Notes: generated by a model from the letters alone, not told the origin. Shown: positions 35,059 to 44,242, numbered from the stretch's first letter. The stretch is 64,000 bases of DNA from 58-81 sp012729145 (GCA_040770625.1 JAXGIW010000005.1:1-64000), one strand, 5' to 3'. Numbers and translations are program-made.

Positions 35059-35553
35059 ATGATCACCAAGAAGATGCAGACAGCGCTGAACAAGCAGATC
35101 AACGAGGAGCTTTTCTCCTCCTACCTCTATCTTTCCATGGCTGCCGACTTCGAGGCCAGAAACCTCACCGGTGCTGCGAAGTGGATGAAGATGCAGGCAG
35201 ACGAAGAGCTTGAGCACGCAATGAAATTCTTCCACTTTGTTCTGGAAAGAGGAGGAGAAGTGGACCTGCTGGCGATAGCCAAACCGCAGAAGAGCTGGAA
35301 GTCACCTCTTACAGCCTTCCAGGATGCAGAAAAGCATGAGCAGCACATAACGAAGTGTATCAACGACCTTTACGAAATGGCCACCAAGGAGAAGGATTAC
35401 GCTACCCAGAGCATGCTCAAGTGGTTCGTGGATGAGCAGGTTGAGGAAGAGGCTTCGGTCGGCGAGATCGTCGCCAGGCTTGAGATGATAGCTGATTCCA
35501 AGAATGGCCTCTTCATGATGGACAGGGAGCTGGGCAAGAGGGAAGAGGACTGA
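35059..35553 (+). CDS. Bacterial non-haem ferritin
   Basis: A ferritin of 164 residues that should assemble into a 24-subunit shell storing iron. Ferroxidase-site residues are visible in NEELFSSYLYLSMAADFE (about 15-32), DEELEHAMKFF (about 48-58) and QVEEEASVGEIV (about 126-137). It begins 5 nt after the superoxide reductase stop. Locking away iron complements superoxide removal by limiting hydroxyl radical formation. A strong hairpin follows its stop, which may reduce expression of the genes beyond or stabilise this part of the transcript. Confidence 0.95.
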   Translation: MITKKMQTALNKQINEELFSSYLYLSMAADFEARNLTGAAKWMKMQADEELEHAMKFFHFVLERGGEVDLLAIAKPQKSWKSPLTAFQDAEKHEQHITKCINDLYEMATKEKDYATQSMLKWFVDEQVEEEASVGEIVARLEMIADSKNGLFMMDRELGKREED

Positions 35554-35581
35554 TCCCCCCCCTCCCGTGAAGAGAACGGAA

Positions 35582-35624
35582 CATCAAGGGGGAGCGGGAC
35601 CTTGGTCCCCGTTCCCCCTTGATG
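35582..35624 (+). terminator. Long GC-rich hairpin after ferritin
   Basis: About 20 bp pair (35582-35601 with 35604-35624, one bulge and one G-U) across a 2-nt loop. No T tract follows, so it may be an RNA-stability or attenuation element rather than a full terminator. It separates superoxide reductase-ferritin from flavin reductase-flavodiiron protein. Confidence 0.5.
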
Positions 35625-35693
35625 ATGTGGATAGTGTTCCCATGAGATCTTTGGTACCATCTGTCCAGACAAGAGTGGAGGAGGACGGTCTTC

Positions 35694-36221
35694 ATGGAAG
35701 TTGCGATCGACAAGAAGGCACTCTATGCCCTTTCCTACGGACTCTACGTCGTCAGTTCGAGAAAAGGGAACAAGTTGAACGGCCAGGTCGCCAATGCCGT
35801 TATGCAGGTCACGGCGGACCCCGTTTCCGTTGTTGCCTGCCTGCATCGCGATAACATGACCACCGAATGCATCAGTGACTCCGGGATCTTCAGTGTCTCC
35901 ATCCTTGAAGAGGATACTCCAATGACCTTTATCGGTAATTTCGGTTTCAAGTGCGGACGAGATTATGACAAGTTCGGGAAGTGTTCGTACGAATTGGGGG
36001 AAACAGGGGCACCTCTTGTCATCGACCATTCCATAGCCGTCATTGAGGCGAGGGTAGTCAAGAATGTAGATATTTTCACCCACGTCATGTTCTTTGGTGA
36101 AGTGGTCGCCTCCCGCCACATCCGGGAAGGGAGACCTCTAACGTATGCTCACTATCACGAGGTCAAGAAGGGCAAGTCGCCAAAGAACGCCCCTACCTTC
36201 ACCCTGAACGAGGTACGTTGA
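35694..36221 (+). CDS. Flavin reductase-like FMN-binding protein
   Basis: A split-barrel flavin reductase-like protein of 175 residues. The family opening ALYALSYGLYVVSSRKGNKLNGQVANAVMQVT (residues 9-40) is followed by PVSVVACLHRDNMTTECISDSGIFSVSIL, matching the flavin-binding region. Related domains are fused to rubredoxin in anaerobes and pass electrons from NAD(P)H to flavodiiron proteins or superoxide reductase. Here there is no rubredoxin domain. GGAGGAGG precedes the ATG, and the flavodiiron gene starts 17 nt after the stop, so the two proteins probably work together. Confidence 0.88.
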   Translation: MEVAIDKKALYALSYGLYVVSSRKGNKLNGQVANAVMQVTADPVSVVACLHRDNMTTECISDSGIFSVSILEEDTPMTFIGNFGFKCGRDYDKFGKCSYELGETGAPLVIDHSIAVIEARVVKNVDIFTHVMFFGEVVASRHIREGRPLTYAHYHEVKKGKSPKNAPTFTLNEVR

Positions 36222-36238
36222 AAAAGGGAGGTGCAACC

Positions 36239-37438
36239 ATGAACACGCTGGAGATAATGAAAGACGTTCACTGGGTGGGCGCAATAGACTGGGACCTCAG
36301 GGACTTTCACGGTTATTCCACCGAGAAAGGGAGCACCTACAACGCCTTCCTCGTTGTTGACGAGAAGACAACCCTGATGGATACGGTAAAGAAGAAGCTT
36401 GCCGACGAGCTTTTTTCGAGGATAAGGGAGGTTAACCCTTCGGGGAGGATCGATTACCTCGTCCTTAACCATGCCGAGATGGATCACACCGGGAGTCTGA
36501 CCGAGGTGTTCAGGGCCTTCCGGCCGGAGAAGATTGTCTGTTCAGCACCGTGCAGGGATGCAATTATTGAACACTTCGGGAAAAATGACTGGCCCTTTCA
36601 CGTCGTCCGGACCGGTGACACCCTTTCACTCGGCAAACGGACGATCAGATTCATCGAGACGAAAATGCTGCACTGGCCGGACAGCATGTTCTCCTACCTT
36701 GAAGAGGACAGGCTTCTGATCTCCAGCGATGCTTTCGGACAGCACTTCGCAACGGGAGAGCGTTTTGACGACGAAGTTGATCCCCTGGAGCTGGTGAAGC
36801 AGGCCGCGAAGTACTATGCGAACATACTTCTCCCCTATTCAGGACTCGCGGCAAAGCTCCTGGAGAGTATCAAGGCAATGGGTCTGAAGATCGACATGAT
36901 AGCTCCGGATCACGGGCTGATCTGGCGAAAAGGAGTAGCCGACATTCTGAAAGCTTACGGTGACTGGTCCTCCCAGAAAGCACTGCCGAAGGCTGTTGTA
37001 GCTTACAGCACCATGTGGGACAGCACCACAAAGATGGCTGGTGCTGTAGCTGATGGACTGATCTCCCAGGGGATAGAGGTGAAGGCGGCCGATCTCAGGG
37101 GTTGGCACAGGAGCGATGTCATGGCCGAACTGCTCGATTCGGGAGCCTTTATAGTAGGCTCACCGACACTGAACAACGGATATCTGCCGGTCGTGGCGGA
37201 CCTCCTTTGTTACGCCAGGGGCTTGAGGCCACTGGGCAAGGTAGGGGCTGCCTTCGGTTCCTACGGCTGGGGTGGAGAGGCAGTGAAGCTTCTGAACGAG
37301 GAGCTTGAAAAGATGAAGGTTGAGCTCGTCCATCAGGGTGTCAGGGTCAGATACGTTCCGACGCCGGAAGACCTGGAAAACTGCCGACTTATGGGAGTCG
37401 AGGTGGGAAGGACCCTTCGTGAAAGGCTCGGCTCCTGA
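36239..37438 (+). CDS. Flavodiiron protein (FprA / rubredoxin:oxygen oxidoreductase)
   Basis: An A-type flavoprotein of 399 residues, which reduces oxygen to water (or NO to N2O) in the cytosol of anaerobes. The N-terminal metallo-beta-lactamase-like domain has all diiron ligands: His78, Glu80, Asp82 (with His83) in NHAEMDHTG, His145, Asp164 and His225 (APDHGLIW). The C-terminal flavodoxin domain (about 250-395) has the FMN loop YSTMWDSTTKMAG and the late GSYGWGGEAV. The ATG at 36239 follows GGGAGG. It overlaps the next gene by 20 nt. It would take electrons from the adjacent flavin reductase or a rubredoxin. Confidence 0.95.
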   Translation: MNTLEIMKDVHWVGAIDWDLRDFHGYSTEKGSTYNAFLVVDEKTTLMDTVKKKLADELFSRIREVNPSGRIDYLVLNHAEMDHTGSLTEVFRAFRPEKIVCSAPCRDAIIEHFGKNDWPFHVVRTGDTLSLGKRTIRFIETKMLHWPDSMFSYLEEDRLLISSDAFGQHFATGERFDDEVDPLELVKQAAKYYANILLPYSGLAAKLLESIKAMGLKIDMIAPDHGLIWRKGVADILKAYGDWSSQKALPKAVVAYSTMWDSTTKMAGAVADGLISQGIEVKAADLRGWHRSDVMAELLDSGAFIVGSPTLNNGYLPVVADLLCYARGLRPLGKVGAAFGSYGWGGEAVKLLNEELEKMKVELVHQGVRVRYVPTPEDLENCRLMGVEVGRTLRERLGS

Positions 37439-38252
37439 TCTTTCCTGCCGGAGGGTCGCCTTTCTGGCTGACCGGTTCGAGGAGATGTACCGGTGCTATA
37501 ACAGGCCCGAGTACATCGAACCTGATCCCGTCTCAACGGTAAGGGTTTTCCCTGACCTTATCGACCGGGAGGTTGCAGGTTTTATCGCTTCGTGTCTGGC
37601 TTACGGCAGGGCATCCCAGATAGTCCGGAGCATCAGGAGGGTCCTCGGGGCAATGGGCGAGAACCCAGGCCGGTTCCTTTTGGAAGCAGATGACCAAAGG
37701 GTATGGGAGCTCTGCAAGGGCTTCAGGCACCGTTTCACCGATTCCAGAGACCTCTTCGAGCTCCTTGTTTCAATGAGGAATTCCCTGAAGCGGTGGGGGT
37801 CCCTGGAGGACCTTTTCGCTTCGGGTGTGGATGGTTCCCCCGAGAAAGCCCTCAGGGGGCTCTCTCGCCTCTCCCGGGCGCTTCGGTCCGCTTCAGGTGA
37901 AAGGAAGAACACCCTTCTCCCTGACCCTTCCCTCGGGAGCGCCTGTAAAAGATATCATCTTTTTCTCAAGTGGATGGTGAGAGAGGACGCGGTAGACCCA
38001 GGCGGTTGGAGCTGCATATCACCTGCAGATCTAATGGTACCCCTGGACACTCACATGCACAGGATCTGCACCGTTCTGGGTCTCGTGAAGAGGAAGAATG
38101 CCGATGTCGGTGCTGTGGTAGAGGCGACCTGGTCGTTCAGGAAGATATGTCCCACGGACCCGGCAAGATACGACTTTTCGTTAACCCGTTTCGGGATAAG
38201 AAGCGACCTGGAGATGAAGGATCTCATAGGCCGCTGCGAAGACCCTTGTTAG
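37419..38252 (+). CDS. TIGR02757/DUF2400-family protein
   Basis: A conserved protein of about 277 residues that I place in the TIGR02757 (DUF2400) family, whose function is not established. It is helical, starting near RVAFLADRFEEMYRCYNRPEYIEPDP, with DREVAGFIASCLAYGRASQI near 52-71 and PLDTHMHRICTVLGL near 208-222; the latter resembles the DNA-glycosylase-like fold often proposed for this family. The chosen GTG at 37419 overlaps the flavodiiron gene; an ATG at 37320 would overlap it by 119 nt with atypical residues. Its presence in the oxygen-defence run hints at repair of oxidative damage, which is inference. Confidence 0.8.
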   Translation: MKGSAPDLSCRRVAFLADRFEEMYRCYNRPEYIEPDPVSTVRVFPDLIDREVAGFIASCLAYGRASQIVRSIRRVLGAMGENPGRFLLEADDQRVWELCKGFRHRFTDSRDLFELLVSMRNSLKRWGSLEDLFASGVDGSPEKALRGLSRLSRALRSASGERKNTLLPDPSLGSACKRYHLFLKWMVREDAVDPGGWSCISPADLMVPLDTHMHRICTVLGLVKRKNADVGAVVEATWSFRKICPTDPARYDFSLTRFGIRSDLEMKDLIGRCEDPC

Positions 38253-38295
38253 GTTATAATCCTCGTTAAAAGAAGGACGGAGGGACTCTTCGAGC

Positions 38296-38961
38296 ATGGG
38301 TATTCTACCCTATTGGGACCAGAATATGGATCTTGAGATAACACCGTGGACACCCTACGCAAAGGATTACTACCCCGTTACGGTCAACCTGCTTCACAGC
38401 GATCAGCTTGGGGAGATCGCATCCCTCGCCCTTGGGATGGACAGTGAGCTGCTCTTCGTGGAGAGTGCGGAGACGGGTCGGGTGGGTTCGCTCTTCAGGG
38501 AAAATCTCCTGATACCCGGGCACGGTCATCACTACGAAGGAGGATTCTCCTTGATCTTCGGCTATTCTGCCATGATGGAGGCCCTCCTGGGCATGTTCAC
38601 ACAGGCCTTCCCGGGGGTCAGGGCCGGTCTGGCCGTATGCGGTGTATGGGACAGGTTCATGCTTGTCGACGAGTGCAAGGTAATTGTTCTCGTGGGAGAA
38701 AGCCTCCTGCTTAACGAAAGCAAGTGTATGAGAGCCCTCCAGGAGGTAATGTCCGCCGCAACCTCCGATAACGGGTCCTGCTCCTTCTTTGCGGAAAAGT
38801 TCGGTTACCGGCGCTTCTCGATCCCCTTCGAGACCGATGACGTAACGAGCCTGGCAATTTCTAGGATGCTTTTCGACTTCGAAATGGATGCCACCCGTGC
38901 CTTGTTGGGTCCCCCTCCCGAAGCTCTGCTCCCGGAGATATTCAGGGAGCACAAGCTTTGA
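38296..38961 (+). CDS. Protein of unknown function in oxygen-defence run
   Basis: A 221-residue protein I do not recognise. It has no signal peptide or transmembrane helix and a mixed alpha/beta composition. Notable segments are an aromatic N-terminus (GILPYWDQNMDLEITPW), LLIPGHGHHYEGGFSLIFGY near 90-109 with clustered histidines that could bind metal, and six cysteines spread through the chain. GGACGGAGGG precedes the ATG by about 11 nt. Its TGA overlaps the TTG start of the MntP gene, so the two are translationally coupled. Coupling suggests a role in metal or redox homeostasis, but no function can be assigned. Confidence 0.7.
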   Translation: MGILPYWDQNMDLEITPWTPYAKDYYPVTVNLLHSDQLGEIASLALGMDSELLFVESAETGRVGSLFRENLLIPGHGHHYEGGFSLIFGYSAMMEALLGMFTQAFPGVRAGLAVCGVWDRFMLVDECKVIVLVGESLLLNESKCMRALQEVMSAATSDNGSCSFFAEKFGYRRFSIPFETDDVTSLAISRMLFDFEMDATRALLGPPPEALLPEIFREHKL

Positions 38962-39527
38962 TCGAGCCAGCTGTTTCAGTATTTCTTGGCTTCAGCCTTG
39001 CCATGGACGCTCTTGCGGTCTCTGTCGCCATGGTGGTCTGCTCTTCCCTGCACTTCTCAGCCGGACCGGTGATTAGAGTCTCCGGTGTCTTCGGGCTCTT
39101 CCAGGCCCTGATGCCCCTTGCCGGATGGGCCTTTGCTGGAAGAGCCCTTTCCATAGTTGGAGGCGTGGACCACTGGATAGCCTTCGGACTTCTTTCCTTT
39201 GTGGGGGGCAGGATGATTCTTGAAGCGACCAGGAAGAGGGAGGAGTGCCTTTTCCCCAAAGATCCCTCCCGGGGTCTTCCGCTTCTTCTCCTGGCGATAG
39301 GGACAAGCCTTGATGCGCTTGCGGCCGGGGTAAGCTTCATGCCTCTCGGCCTGGATCCTGCTTTCACTTCCTTGGTGATAGGCCTTGTGACATTCTGTAC
39401 TGTGGCTGCAGGCATGAACCTTGCGAACCGGATCGGGAGAAGGGGCGGAGAGAAGGCTGCGATGGTAGGAGGGGTGATCCTTATCGGCATTGGTCTGAAG
39501 GTCCTGTTATCGCACCTTGCAGGATAA
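38958..39527 (+). CDS. mntP: MntP-type manganese efflux pump
   Basis: A six-helix inner-membrane protein of 189 residues of the MntP family (former DUF204). The two internal repeats carry the paired acidic motifs FSLAMDALAVSVA (about 12-24) and GTSLDALAAGVSF (about 114-126), whose aspartates are needed for manganese export in known members. The start is a TTG overlapping the previous stop by 4 bp. It closes the operon that begins with superoxide reductase. Manganese export in an iron-based anaerobe may keep the iron/manganese balance when the operon is induced. Confidence 0.9.
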   Translation: MIEPAVSVFLGFSLAMDALAVSVAMVVCSSLHFSAGPVIRVSGVFGLFQALMPLAGWAFAGRALSIVGGVDHWIAFGLLSFVGGRMILEATRKREECLFPKDPSRGLPLLLLAIGTSLDALAAGVSFMPLGLDPAFTSLVIGLVTFCTVAAGMNLANRIGRRGGEKAAMVGGVILIGIGLKVLLSHLAG

Positions 39528-39648
39528 TATCCGGGTGAAAAGGGATATCATAAGAGAATAAGACAGCCTTTCAGAATGTTGTCCAAGAGGTCTTTTGATA
39601 CTACTCTATATGGGCCGATCAAATCAATTTTGGGAAGGAGCTGTTCCA

Positions 39649-40503
39649 ATGACCAAGAAGAAAGGAAGACTTGAGTTCATCCAGATGAAGCAGGCGGGCG
39701 AACGGGCCGCCTGGATCACTGCCTATGACTTCCCGACGGCTTCCTTTGCAGAAGGAGCGGGGATGGACATGATCCTCGTCGGGGATTCGCTGGGTATGGT
39801 GGTCCTGGGGTACGAAGGTACCGTTCCGGTCACGATGGATGACTGTATCCGCCACTCCCAGGCTGTCCGCAGAGGTGCTCCCAACACCTTCTGTATTGGT
39901 GACATGCCCTTTTTGAGCTACCAGGTAAGCGATGAGGACGCTGTCCGCAATGCCGGCCGTTTCCTGAAGGAAGCTGACATGGATGCCGTCAAGCTGGAGG
40001 GTGGACGGCGTGTTGCTGGCCGCATAAGAGCCATCACCGACGCAGGGATCCAGGTCATGGGACACATCGGTCTCACCCCCCAGAGCTCCGGCCAGCTGGG
40101 CGGTTTCAAGGCCCAGGGGCGCGATCCGGACAGTGCCAGGGAGCTGATCAAGGATGCTTTGGCCGTACAGGAGGCGGGAGCCTATGCCCTGCTTCTGGAG
40201 GCTGTCCCGCCGGAGCTGACGGAGTACATCTGGAAAAAGCTGGAGATTCCCGTCTATTCGATCGGTGCCGGTGCGCCCTGCGACGGTCAGCTGATCATAT
40301 GCGGAGACATGCTGGGGCTATTCCAGGCCTTCACCCCCAAGTTTGTAAAGAAATACGCCAATGTCGCCGAGGTTGAGATAGCAGCCTTCAAGGAGTACGT
40401 ATCTGACGTAAAACAGGGTGTTTTCCCAGCCGACGAGCATGTATACCATATCCTGAAGGGCAAGGAAGAGGATTTCGCCAAGATGCTCAAGGAGTTCGAA
40501 TAG
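39649..40503 (+). CDS. panB: 3-methyl-2-oxobutanoate hydroxymethyltransferase
   Basis: Ketopantoate hydroxymethyltransferase, 284 residues, the first step of pantothenate synthesis: it transfers the one-carbon unit of 5,10-methylene-THF to 2-oxoisovalerate. The barrel is marked by TAYDFPTASFAEGAGMDMIL (residues 24-43), GDSLGMVVLGYEGTVPVTMDD (45-65), VKLEGG near 115 and GHIGLTPQS near 136. The ATG at 39649 follows GGGAAGGAG; an earlier in-frame ATG lacks one. The gene is not beside panC or panD. An intrinsic terminator follows. Confidence 0.95.
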   Translation: MTKKKGRLEFIQMKQAGERAAWITAYDFPTASFAEGAGMDMILVGDSLGMVVLGYEGTVPVTMDDCIRHSQAVRRGAPNTFCIGDMPFLSYQVSDEDAVRNAGRFLKEADMDAVKLEGGRRVAGRIRAITDAGIQVMGHIGLTPQSSGQLGGFKAQGRDPDSARELIKDALAVQEAGAYALLLEAVPPELTEYIWKKLEIPVYSIGAGAPCDGQLIICGDMLGLFQAFTPKFVKKYANVAEVEIAAFKEYVSDVKQGVFPADEHVYHILKGKEEDFAKMLKEFE

Positions 40504-40538
40504 TACTTGAAGTAGCCCGAAAGGATCTGAGAGGGACC

Positions 40539-40570
40539 GGAACGGGGGGCTTGCCCCCCGTTCCTTTTTT
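40539..40570 (+). terminator. Intrinsic terminator after panB
   Basis: GGAACGGGGGG-CTTG-CCCCCCGTTCC is a perfect 11-bp hairpin followed by six T residues, 36 nt after the panB stop. Confidence 0.93.
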
Positions 40571-40577
40571 CATGGAG

Positions 40578-40606
40578 TTGACTCCTTTGGCCCAAGGTAA
40601 TATTTT
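40578..40606 (+). promoter_or_regulatory. Promoter of the parA-like gene
   Basis: TTGACT (-35, 40578-40583), a 17-bp spacer and TATTTT (-10, 40601-40606). It follows the panB terminator and precedes the ATPase gene starting at 40691. Confidence 0.5.
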
Positions 40607-40690
40607 GTAATTACAGGATAATGTTCCATCAGGGTGAAAATTCTCCCGGGTGGCTCAACAGTGTTCCACCCGGAAGAAAGGGGGAGGGTC

Positions 40691-41485
40691 ATGACAGGAT
40701 CCGGGAGAGAGGGAGTGGTACTGTCCCTTGTCAACAACAAGGGGGGTGTAGGAAAGACCACTACGGCAGTCAACCTTTCGGCCAGCCTTGCCAGTGATGG
40801 GGGCCGGGTCCTTCTTGTCGATCTGGACGGTCAGGGGTCTGCTTCGCGTTCCCTTGGCCTGGATAGGGAGGATCTTTACCCCGGCGTAGCCGAGGCAATG
40901 CTGGAAGGTCTTCCTCTCAGGGAAGCCGTAAAGGGTTCCTACATTCCAGGGCTCGACGTCCTTGCTGGATCCATGAACCTTGTCTCGACCGACGTCTTTC
41001 TTGCCGACGTGGAAGGCAGGGAATTCGTCCTCAGATCAGCCCTGGAGCCGGCTCTCGAAGATTACGACTTTATCGTCATGGACTGTCCCACTTCGCTGGG
41101 TCTTCTTACGGTCAATGCCCTGACCTCTTCGCATTACATTATTCTTCCGGTAACACCAGATTATCTGGGTTTTGAAGGACTTCTAAACCTCATGGAGGCC
41201 GTCGACATGACCAGGGAAGGTGTCGGGAAGGCTGCTGGCCTGTTGGGTATCGTACTAACCCTTGCAGATTACCGTGTCAGGGTTACAAAAGATATCGGCG
41301 AGATGATCCGAAGCAGGTTCGGAAGGCTTGTATTCAACACCGAGATAAGGGTCAACGTAAAGCTGAAAGAGGCTCCTTCCCACGGCAGATCAATCTTCGA
41401 TTACGACGGAGGTTCCAGGGGAGCTGACGACTACAGGCGACTCTCAGCGGAAGTGCAAAACCGGATTAGACAGGACAGGATCTGA
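40691..41485 (+). CDS. ParA/Soj-like ATPase
   Basis: A 264-residue P-loop ATPase of the ParA/MinD class. The deviant Walker A is NNKGGVGKTTTAVNLSASLA (about 15-34), Walker A' is LLVDLDGQGSASRSLG, and Walker B is DFIVMDCPTSLGLLTVNAL. The C-terminal half matches plasmid and chromosome partition ATPases. No ParB gene or obvious parS repeats lie beside it, so it is an orphan, possibly positioning some other cargo. The ATG at 40691 follows GGGGGAGGG. It is convergent with the broken P-type ATPase gene, 2 nt apart. Confidence 0.9.
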   Translation: MTGSGREGVVLSLVNNKGGVGKTTTAVNLSASLASDGGRVLLVDLDGQGSASRSLGLDREDLYPGVAEAMLEGLPLREAVKGSYIPGLDVLAGSMNLVSTDVFLADVEGREFVLRSALEPALEDYDFIVMDCPTSLGLLTVNALTSSHYIILPVTPDYLGFEGLLNLMEAVDMTREGVGKAAGLLGIVLTLADYRVRVTKDIGEMIRSRFGRLVFNTEIRVNVKLKEAPSHGRSIFDYDGGSRGADDYRRLSAEVQNRIRQDRI

Positions 41486-41487
41486 TC

Positions 41488-42060
41488 CTAGTGTGGGGGA
41501 GGCGAGGTCCTGAACAAGGCTTTCTCGGCCTCCACCAGAAGGAAGACAGCAAGACCCAGAGAGAATATCAGGAGCCAGTCCCCAAGCGAGATCGCTTCTG
41601 TCCCGAAAAGCCCCTGCATCGACGGAAGATAGGTGAAGGGGATCTGCAGGAGTATAACTGCCACCGCGGCGGTCCAGACCTTTGGGGTCGCCATTAATCC
41701 CTTGACCGAAAGGGCCCGGCCGTTGGTCCTGCTGTTGAATAGATAGAAGACCTCCCCGATTATCAGCGTGTTGACAGCTATTGTTCGAGAGAGCTCCGTT
41801 GATGCCCCGGCAGAGATGTATGAGGAGAACAACCCCAGCGAGCTGGCCATGAGCAGGAACGAAACGAAGGAAATTCTCACCAGCATGAGCCTGTCGACAA
41901 GGGGTTCCTTCGGCGATCTCGGTGGTCTTTCCATAACGTTCGATTCCATGGGTTCGAAGGCAGGAGAGAGGGCCAGGGTAACAGCGGTGACCATGTTGAC
42001 CCACAGTACCTGGGCTGGAGTTATCGGTATGGTCACCCCCAGTGCGATAGCCAGGGTCAC
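41488..42060 (-). pseudogene. P-type cation ATPase, C-terminal fragment after frameshift
   Basis: The C-terminal membrane part of the broken ATPase, 190 codons, reading from VTLAIALGVTIPITPAQVLWVNMVTAVTLALSP (helices M5-M6 and the M6 ion-binding region) through four more helices to the normal end. It overlaps the upstream fragment by 4 bp but in another frame. It would not form a pump alone. If both pieces were made by coupled translation (GTG within TTGTGA), a two-chain enzyme is conceivable but unlikely because conserved M5 residues are missing. Confidence 0.8.
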
Positions 42061-44201
42061 AAGGAGGGCTGGAGCATGAAGATAAGGGTCTTCTTCAGGT
42101 TATCGTAGACCGTGCGACCCTCTTCAACGGCATGTACTATCGAGGCAAAATTGTCGTCGGTAAGAACCATTTCTGAGGCTTCTTTGGCTGCCTCGGTGCC
42201 CTTGATGCCCATGGCAATGCCTATGTCAGCCTTCTTGAGGGCTGGCGCGTCGTTGACCCCGTCGCCGGTCATGGCGGTAATATGCCCCCGTTCCTGAAGG
42301 GAGGACACGATCCGGAGTTTATGCTCCGGCGAGACCCGGGCAAATATGTCGGTGTCTTGCAGAAGGTTCCCCAGCTCTTCGTCGGAGGCGTCCTCGATCT
42401 CCGGGCCTGTCATTACCCGGTCGCTGTTCCCGATACCCATCTGTTTTGCTATAACTGTGGCAGTAAGAAGGTGGTCCCCTGTGATCATCTTTACCCTGAT
42501 CCCTGCCCTGTGGCACTCTTCGACCGCATCAATGGCTTCCGGTCTGGGGGGGTCCATTATCGCGGCCACTCCCAGGAGGGTGAAGTCTTCCTTCACATCA
42601 TCCATGTCCAGGTCGTCACCCAGATCATCAGGAGCGTCCTTGTCTGCGATAGCGAGGAGACGGAATCCCTCTCCGGCAAGATCCTCCTGAACCGAAGCCC
42701 AGCGTTCAGCGTCGAGTTCACGGGTTTTGCCTTCCTGGTCCATCTCAGCTGAACATCTTGCAATGACTGATTCGGGCGCTCCCTCAAGGAAGATCCTTTT
42801 CTCTTCTCCTGAATGGTTGAGGGTGGCCATGAATTTGTGCTCCGATTCGAAGGGGATCGTGTCTAGTCGCTGCCACTGGCGGGAAGCCTCTTCAGGGTCC
42901 AGGCCAGCTTTCAGCGCAAGAGTGAGAAGGGACCCCTCAGTCGGGTTTCCCTCGGAAACCCAGGAGCCATCCTTCTTCAAAATCCTGGATCCGTTACCAA
43001 GTGATGCGGCAAGGACAAGTCTTGAGAGGGCAGTATCTCTCCCGCCGTCCATCTCTTCACCTGCCCTCCTGATCTTTCCTTCCGGTCCGTAGCCTGCCCC
43101 GTCGATCTCGATGAGCCCGTTACCAATGACTACTTTCGAGACGGTCATCTCGCTCTTTGTCAGGGTGCCGGTCTTGTCTGTGCATATAACAGTTACCGAT
43201 CCCAGGGTCTCCACCCCCGGGAGTCGGCGGATAATTGCATTTCTTCCTGCCATTCTCCTCACTCCTATGGCGAGGATTATACTGATCACCGCTGGCAGAC
43301 CTTCAGGAATGGCGGCCACCGCAATGGCCACGACGAAGAGGAAGATCTCGTTGAAGGGCATTCCCATGACCAGGGATCCGTACAGAAAGACTGCTCCTGC
43401 CATGGCCAGGATGAAAATGCTCAGCTTGATCCCGAAGCTGTTTACCTTGCGGAGGAGGGGAGTTGCAAGAGGCTCCACTTCCGCAAGCATTCTGTTGATC
43501 TTTCCGATCTCGGTGTTCTCTCCAGTAGATATTACGATGGCTCTGGCCGTACCGGAGACAACGATCGTCCCGGAATAGGCCATGCAGGTCCTGTCCCCCA
43601 GGGCTGCCTCGGCTTTAACGGTCTCGGTGGTCTTGGAGACAGTATCCGATTCTCCTGTGAGAGAAGCTTCGTTGACCTGGAGCTCGTGGATCCTGATCAG
43701 CCTCAGGTCTGCCGGTATTTTGTCCCCTGATGACAAAAGGACGATATCTCCCGGGACAAGCTCCTCGGCGGGGATCTGTCTTTTCTTGCCGTCACGGGAA
43801 ACGCTGCTTGACACGGAAAGCATTCTCCGTACGGCTTCGATCGCTTTTTCGGCTCTTCCTTCCTGGACGAAGCCTACAAAAGAATTGAGAATGACCACGG
43901 CGAGTATTATCCAGGTGTCGATCCAGTGACCAAGGAGAGCGGTAGCGATGGCGGAGATGAGCAGAACGTATATAAGGACATCGTGGAAATGCTTGAAGAA
44001 ACGCAAGAGGACGTTCTGCTTTTTGGGCTCAGGAATCCGGTTAGGTCCGAATTCGTCCAGGCGCTTGCGTGCTTCCTCTTCGGATAGACCTTCCGGACCC
44101 GAAGATAATGCCTCCAGCACTTCTTCGGGTGACATGGAGTGGAATTGTTCCTTTATTTCTTCCATAGGGACAACGGCATGGTCCCTGGCCGATAAAGTCA
44201 A
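42057..44201 (-). pseudogene. P-type cation ATPase, N-terminal fragment before frameshift
   Basis: The N-terminal 714 residues of a type II (Ca2+/Na+-like) P-type ATPase. It has an N-terminal regulatory segment, helices M1-M4 with AIAVAAIPEGLPAVISI (ion site in M4), actuator LTGESDTV, phosphorylation DKTGTLT near 332, nucleotide domain (HKFMATLNH), MITGDHLLTA and TGDGVNDAPALKKADIGIAMG. It should continue DNLKKTLIFMLPTN... into M5, but after FML the frame shifts and ends QPSL-stop. Comparison with the family suggests about 13 nt missing at roughly 42062-42075 on this strand. Everything else is intact, so the break is recent or an assembly error. Confidence 0.85.
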
Positions 44202-44242
44202 GCCTGGGGAGGAAGGATGTGGCTGAAGACCGGGAAAGGAGT

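Noticed and set aside
35582..35624. Classical Rho-independent terminator after ferritin
   Set aside because: The stem is strong but no T tract follows, so I describe it only as a hairpin with possible attenuating effect.
41488..44201. A natural two-subunit P-type ATPase
   Set aside because: Splits in this membrane region are not known in the family, and conserved residues between the fragments are missing, so a broken gene fits better.
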